Positions 59,966 through 64,000 of a stretch of DNA of 64,000 bases are shown here, in pieces. A program made the translations under genes and the position numbers. Below the pieces are notes generated by a model. It ran no database searches, was not told where the DNA came from, and was given only the letters and a program-made list of their open reading frames with translations. The stretch's first letter is position 1, and every line of letters starts with the position of its first letter. Source of the stretch: Trichomonas vaginalis G3 (Eukaryota; Parabasalia; Trichomonadida; Trichomonadidae); NCBI RefSeq assembly GCF_026262505.1, contig NW_026529251.1, forward strand, positions 62,001-126,000. Direction: 5' to 3'.

Positions 59966-60590
59966 CTAACATTTCATTTGTACTGTCCATTTGAGTTTTC
60001 TTAAATATTCATCCCTTCTCTGTTCATTGTTTGCAAAGTAAGTTTTTATGACATTTGCAAACTTTCGTTTGCAAGTCAATGTACAATAGGTTCTCTCCTT
60101 CTCTCTCCCTAACTCTCTTTCTAAACTCTTCACCAAATATACCATCTCTATGGTTCTGTGTATTCTTTGAGATAAATGTTCTAGAACGTCAGGTGTTATA
60201 TTTCCATCAGCCATGTTCATTTCATACTGGTTCAAAATATCTGCATCTTTCATATCTTTCAATGGCATTAAAGCCGCGCTGAAATACCAGCTATATCTGG
60301 TTCACCATTCACTTCCATTGCGTCTACAACTTCTTGGAATTGAGGTTGTAAGTTTATGAACCACCTATCCGGATTAGCTTTATGACCCCATCTCATTGTA
60401 GTTCCATCGTCTGCAGAAACAAAAGTAGGTTTGTTTCCATATTGGTTAGGTTCTGAATGAACTTTAAACAATGTTTCATTCTATATGTTTTGTTGAAATT
60501 TAACCTTTTATTTTTCACCGAGTTCATCCAAAGATTGACGTTATATGCTCGTAAGTAAAAAGGGTTTATTGTATTTGCGTACATTTTCTT
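59966..60590 (-). pseudogene. Unknown helical Maverick gene, broken
   Basis: Starts MYANTINPFYLRAYNV near 60584. Later parts are NPDRWFINLQPQFQEV and a charged helix RTIEMVYLVKSLERELGREK. A few breaks. No family recognised. Confidence 0.45.
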
Positions 60591-60594
60591 TCAG

Positions 60595-62832
60595 TACTTC
60601 CATTCTTTGCTGAATATTTTCATCTGATGTTGGAGTCTTTTGTATGTCGGCGAACATTTTTCGATATTCTTCTACTATGTCAGCCGAATTTTTCTTAGAC
60701 TCTTGGAAAGATTCCATATTCTCCGCATACTCTTGTTGAGGTCAAGATTTTTCGGCTGTTCCAAATCTTCATCTAGTTCTGTGAAGTTAGTTTCCAAAGG
60801 AGGGACTTGTTCGTTTCCTTCAGGCTCTTCTAGCTGTTGTTGCTGAACTATTTCTTCCATGTCTGGTTGTATCTGAACTTCTTCCTGTGGAGTTTCTTGT
60901 ACCTCATCTGCTGGCATTTCATATATTCCGAGACCGTTTTTAACAAGTTCCCTATTTAAGTCATCCGCATTCATAACCCTTTCTTCTTTCGTTCCGTCTC
61001 TATTTTTTACGCGTTTCATGAAGATAGTTGAATCATCATTTAGCTCTGACACCAAATATCTCGGAGTAAATTCATCCATGTCATTTGGATGATATGCTAT
61101 TAAATCATATCCCTTAGCGAGCTTGTATTTTCCAGGTTTGAAATTATATCCCATTTGGTGCTGAACCATAAAGCTAAATAGGTTCGGGTCAGTATTTCCT
61201 TCCTTGAACTTTCTAATAGCTTCTTTATATCTGTCACTAAAGTCAAGAGTATCTGAGTAATCATAATTTTCCTTAAGCATTTTTAAGAATTCTTGGTTTC
61301 CTTGTTCTCTACTTCTTTTATGTCCTTGCTCTGTTTGTGCTGGTTGTTGTTGTGCAGGGTTTTGAACTGTTGGTTGCTGTGCTGGTTGTTGTTGTGCAGG
61401 GTTTTGAACTGTTGGTTGTTGTGCTGGTTGTGGAGGTGGTTGTTGTGCTGGTTGTGGAGGTGGTTGTTGTGTTGGTTGTTGTACTGGTTGTGGAGGTGGT
61501 TGTTGTGTTGGTTGTTGTGTTGGTTTTGGTGCATGCCTGTGTCTGTGTCCATGTGACGATGTAAATGTTTTAGGTAGTCCTGGTGCAGGTGCTTCTCTTG
61601 GAGGGTTTGGTGGTATATAAGTTCCACTAGCTAGTATATAAGTTCCACCAGCTGGTATATAAGTTCCACCAGCTGGCACATATGTTCCATCTGCAGCATA
61701 ATGTCCTACCTGACTTTTCGTTCTTAAGAAAGCATTTACTAGGTCTGTTTTGGTCTGTTGTAACTCTTTTTCTTGACTTTCCACAACAGTTGCTCTAACG
61801 GCGTCATAGGCACTTTGAACTGCCTGTCTCGTTGCTGCATCTGTTATTTTCGTCATATTTTGTGCTACTTCTCTTAACTCTTTGTCGAAACCTTCAGACT
61901 TCAGTTTCTTTCCAGATGAGAAGTCGTTCACTAGTTTCACCTTACTATGAAGAGCTTCGAAGGCATTCTTAAAGTCGGCATTCATTAAAGCTTCATTTGA
62001 ACTGTCTTCATCCGCTTGTATTTTTGTCCTTATTGACCCTATAAGTTGGGCTGCTTTAGCGTTGGCTTGGGCATCTAACCAGTCATTATTAGCTTTTATA
62101 TATTCTGCGCTTTTCATTGCCTTTTGCATGGCTGCGTCGTTATTTTTTACTTTCTTGTGCTAAGTTTTCATACTGTACGGTTTGGTTTTTTGCAACTGTA
62201 AAAGTTTTTCTGCCTTTTACATTTGCTTCAACTTCTTTTTTTATACTCATCGCTATCCATATATGTCTTTCAGGGCTTTTTGTTTTATCTCTTCATCTTT
62301 CAGTACTTTATATTGAGTAGTATGGTTTTTCAAAATTTATAACATCTTGTTCCATTTTTGCTACTTCTGCTGCTTTTTCTGACACTTTTTTCGCATATTC
62401 CTCTGTACTTAGTTCTTTCAGTTGTTCTTCTTTCTTCTTTTTCTCTACGTTTAACTCATTGAGTTTCTTTGTGTGTCTGTCGTATTCTAGTTTCTTTTCA
62501 TTTTCACTTATTTGTTTCTGTCTATGTTTGACTTTTGACATCTGTTATTTGATTTTTGAGTGAACTCAATTCATTTGACTTTGAGGGTTATAAGCTGTTC
62601 CGTCTGCAGCTCCACCATAACCTGCCATTTTCGCTAAAAGTGCCGCTCTTAAACCTCCACTCTGTGCACCAATAACTCGGTTTAAAAGCATAGGGTTGCT
62701 TGACATTTGTTGCAACATAGTGGGGTCATTCATCATTTGTTGTTGCAACTGTTGTTGTGGTGTCAGTTTTACTATTGGATGTTTCAATGCTCCCTTCCTC
62801 TTACGTATATTCTTACGTAGCTTACGTGGCAT
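60595..62832 (-). pseudogene. Large coiled-coil, Pro/Gln-rich structural protein, element C
   Basis: The start MPRKLRKNIRKRKGALKHP at 62832 equals the element A gene. The long open part (60675-62129) has a helical region, GTYIPAGG repeats, the His/Arg cluster HGHRHRH, about 20 Pro/Gln repeats (QQPPPQPAQQPTQQ type), then a folded domain (DTLDFSDRYKEAIRKF; RYLVSELNDDSTIF) and an acidic tail. A few breaks, mostly between 62130 and 62570 in homopolymer-rich DNA. Probably a virion core or scaffold protein (inference). Confidence 0.7.
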
Positions 62833-62974
62833 TTTAAGTGAAGTTAAAAAGCGGTTTTTGACAGATGTTTATATGACACTTTTTGTTCAGCTCAAAAAAC
62901 TACTCGGTCAAAGTGTTGTCACCGGTTGGTCGGCTGGGGTTCGGTCCTCCTCTTGGGTCTTGGGCAAAATTCTT
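62833..62974. other. Right subterminal region of Maverick C
   Basis: No gene is seen. Contains GACAGATGTTTATATGACAC, shared with element A at 1355, then unique sequence up to the terminal hairpin. Confidence 0.5.
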
Positions 62975-63040
62975 AGGGCTAGAAGGCACGAAGTGCCTGG
63001 AAGCCCCACTTCCTTTTTTTTTTTTTTTTTTTTTTTTTTT
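62975..63040. repeat. Right terminus of Maverick C
   Basis: Nested hairpin 62975-63007 (outer AGGGCT/AGCCCC; inner GGCAC-GAA-GTGCC), ACTTCC, then poly-T27. Inverted relative of 38899-38955, with a different inner stem sequence. Confidence 0.9.
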
Positions 63041-63298
63041 CATATTACCTCAATATGGAATTTTATCACAAATGCAACAATAATTCTTCCTGATGAAGAT
63101 TTATTAATCAAATTATTAAAATTCATAGAAAAAACAGAAAAAGCAACAGATGAATTATTCGAACCGGAGAATGATTTGGGTTTCTATGAATATTTAAATT
63201 CGATTTTCTCAGATATTACATCTGCGAGAAATAAGCAATTTCTCTTGGAATTTCTAAATACCCATGAAGATGACTTCAATTATGATCAAACATTGTGA
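63041..63298 (+). pseudogene. Host gene, 3' part, after Maverick C
   Basis: After the CATAT duplication the frame reads ITSIWNFITNATIILPDEDL and ends FNYDQTL with a TGA stop at 63296-63298. With one CATAT copy counted, the frame is in register with the 5' part at 38044-38898, so both are halves of one host gene of about 370 codons. Acidic and helical; product unknown. Confidence 0.8.
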
Positions 63299-64000
63299 GG
63301 TCATTTTTGATCAACAAATTAATTGAAATTCCGATCAAAAAAAATTCACAAATTGGATCAAAAAAAAATCGAATCTCAAGTTAAAAATAAAAAATTTCTA
63401 CATTTTTATCAAATTTAGATTTTTTTTTCAAATCATGCGAATTGATTGGATAATTGCATATTTTATCCCATGCATCTAGAAGTATGTGTAATATTTTTGC
63501 TTTCATCAAGAAATTGTCGAATTTGATCTTAATTTTTTTTGAAAAATATACTTTTAGAAAAAGAAATAGTGATTGAATAGCTGCCCATGCTGTAAAAGGG
63601 TTATTTTTACAAGTAAAAAAATTGTTATTTTTCGAGCAAGTCGAGGCTTTTTTACCATCTTATTTTTGAAAAAATTTACGAAAAATTATATCTGAAAAAA
63701 CGCTTCATTTTGATATCTTACAATGATAAAATACCAATGTTGCTGGGATATAATAGCTACACCTGGACATCTACTACATTAATGCGTATGACAGGTAAAG
63801 TTGATTTCAAAAGTATAGCCTGGAAAGATTACAATAAATCAACGATAATTCAAAAAAATTTCTTATAAGTTAACATAATAAAAATTTAATTTTTATATTG
63901 CTTGTATTATACTTAAGTATATAATATATTTAAATCTTAGAATGAAAATTCGGGACGCCCTAGCTATTCAATTTTCCCTTAGGACGCCCATAAACCTCTC
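63299..64000. other. AT-rich host intergenic DNA
   Basis: No confident gene. A stop-bounded frame at 63617-63868 contains MLLGYNSYTWTSTTLMRM and could be the decayed end of a coding repeat, but it has no start. The last 60 bases contain the direct repeat GGGACGCCC/AGGACGCCC. Confidence 0.4.

Larger units (their letters stand above)
38899..63040. mobile_element. Maverick/Polinton C, both ends present (24.1 kb)
   Basis: Bounded by poly-A (38899-38916) and poly-T (63014-63040) with inverted terminal blocks and a 5-bp CATAT duplication. Carries integrase, packaging ATPase, capsid candidates, fibre, Dam-like methyltransferase, HNH nuclease, KilA-N regulators and a superfamily 3 helicase, but no recognisable DNA polymerase B. 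The left two thirds look whole; the right third has ten or more breaks. Near-identity of duplicated genes to elements A and B suggests recent activity. Treated as a fossil. Confidence 0.9.

Noticed and set aside
61293-61564. Leu/Val/Trp-rich plus-strand frames resembling membrane proteins
   Set aside because: They are antisense shadows of the Pro/Gln repeat gene on the minus strand.
38899-63040. Adenovirus-type cysteine protease, usual in Polintons
   Set aside because: No convincing His-Asp/Glu-Cys pattern was seen in any open frame; absence is not proven without a profile search.
63617-63868. Possible host coding exon
   Set aside because: Stop-bounded, has no ATG and no Initiator-like motif; only described as a weak possibility.

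Overview
The window is AT-rich eukaryotic DNA that best fits the parasitic protist Trichomonas vaginalis. The reasons are the dominance of Maverick/Polinton elements and a Mutator-like (MULE) transposon, long poly-A/poly-T element ends, and a host gene whose ATG sits 13 bases after a TCATT Initiator-like motif. No tRNA, rRNA or bacterial-style operon was seen. Species assignment is inference from sequence character, not a database match.

Layout. (1) 1-1754 is the right end of a first Maverick (A), with one large minus-strand structural gene. (2) 1755-1919 is a short spacer. (3) From 1920 a second Maverick (B) starts; its left genes (3011-6243) join abruptly near 6244 to integrase, fibre, capsid-like and ATPase genes of another Maverick type (to about 15250). 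MULE DNA, a 167-bp tandem array and the first part of a host gene (19560-20419) follow. (4) At about 20423 a third Maverick left end (D) begins inside that host gene. It joins near 22259 to a capsid gene and then to a clean set of integrase, fibre, capsid-like and ATPase genes (23655-33625), again followed by MULE, 167-bp array and host gene (33775-38898). (5) 38899-63040 is a Maverick (C) with both ends, 24.1 kb, flanked by the 5-bp duplication CATAT and lying inside the host gene. (6) 63041-63298 is the rest of that host gene, then about 700 bases of AT-rich DNA.

Segment 6244-22259 is a second copy of about 24745-40730, differing mainly by small insertions and deletions. Because the copied stretch crosses an element boundary into host DNA, it is either a real tandem segmental duplication or an assembly artefact of a poorly corrected read. 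Reading-frame breaks there should not be used to judge age.

How the genes fit together. Type D carries a double-jelly-roll major capsid candidate, retrovirus-type integrase, a 1022-residue trimeric-fibre protein with a collagen-like stretch, jelly-roll candidates and an A32/FtsK-like packaging ATPase. Type C carries a Dam-like adenine methyltransferase, membrane-active-looking small proteins, a phage-style fibre, a second integrase, an HNH endonuclease, a block of KilA-N/T5orf172 regulators with a shared leader, a second packaging ATPase, a single-strand-binding candidate, a superfamily 3 helicase, capsid genes and a large coiled-coil protein. No protein-primed DNA polymerase B was recognised anywhere, which is unusual for Mavericks. 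Genes are packed with overlaps, zero-base gaps and 16-18-base divergent promoters. All Maverick copies are treated as fossils: A and C look largely whole where visible, with C broken in roughly ten or more places in its right half; B and D are right-truncated mosaics.
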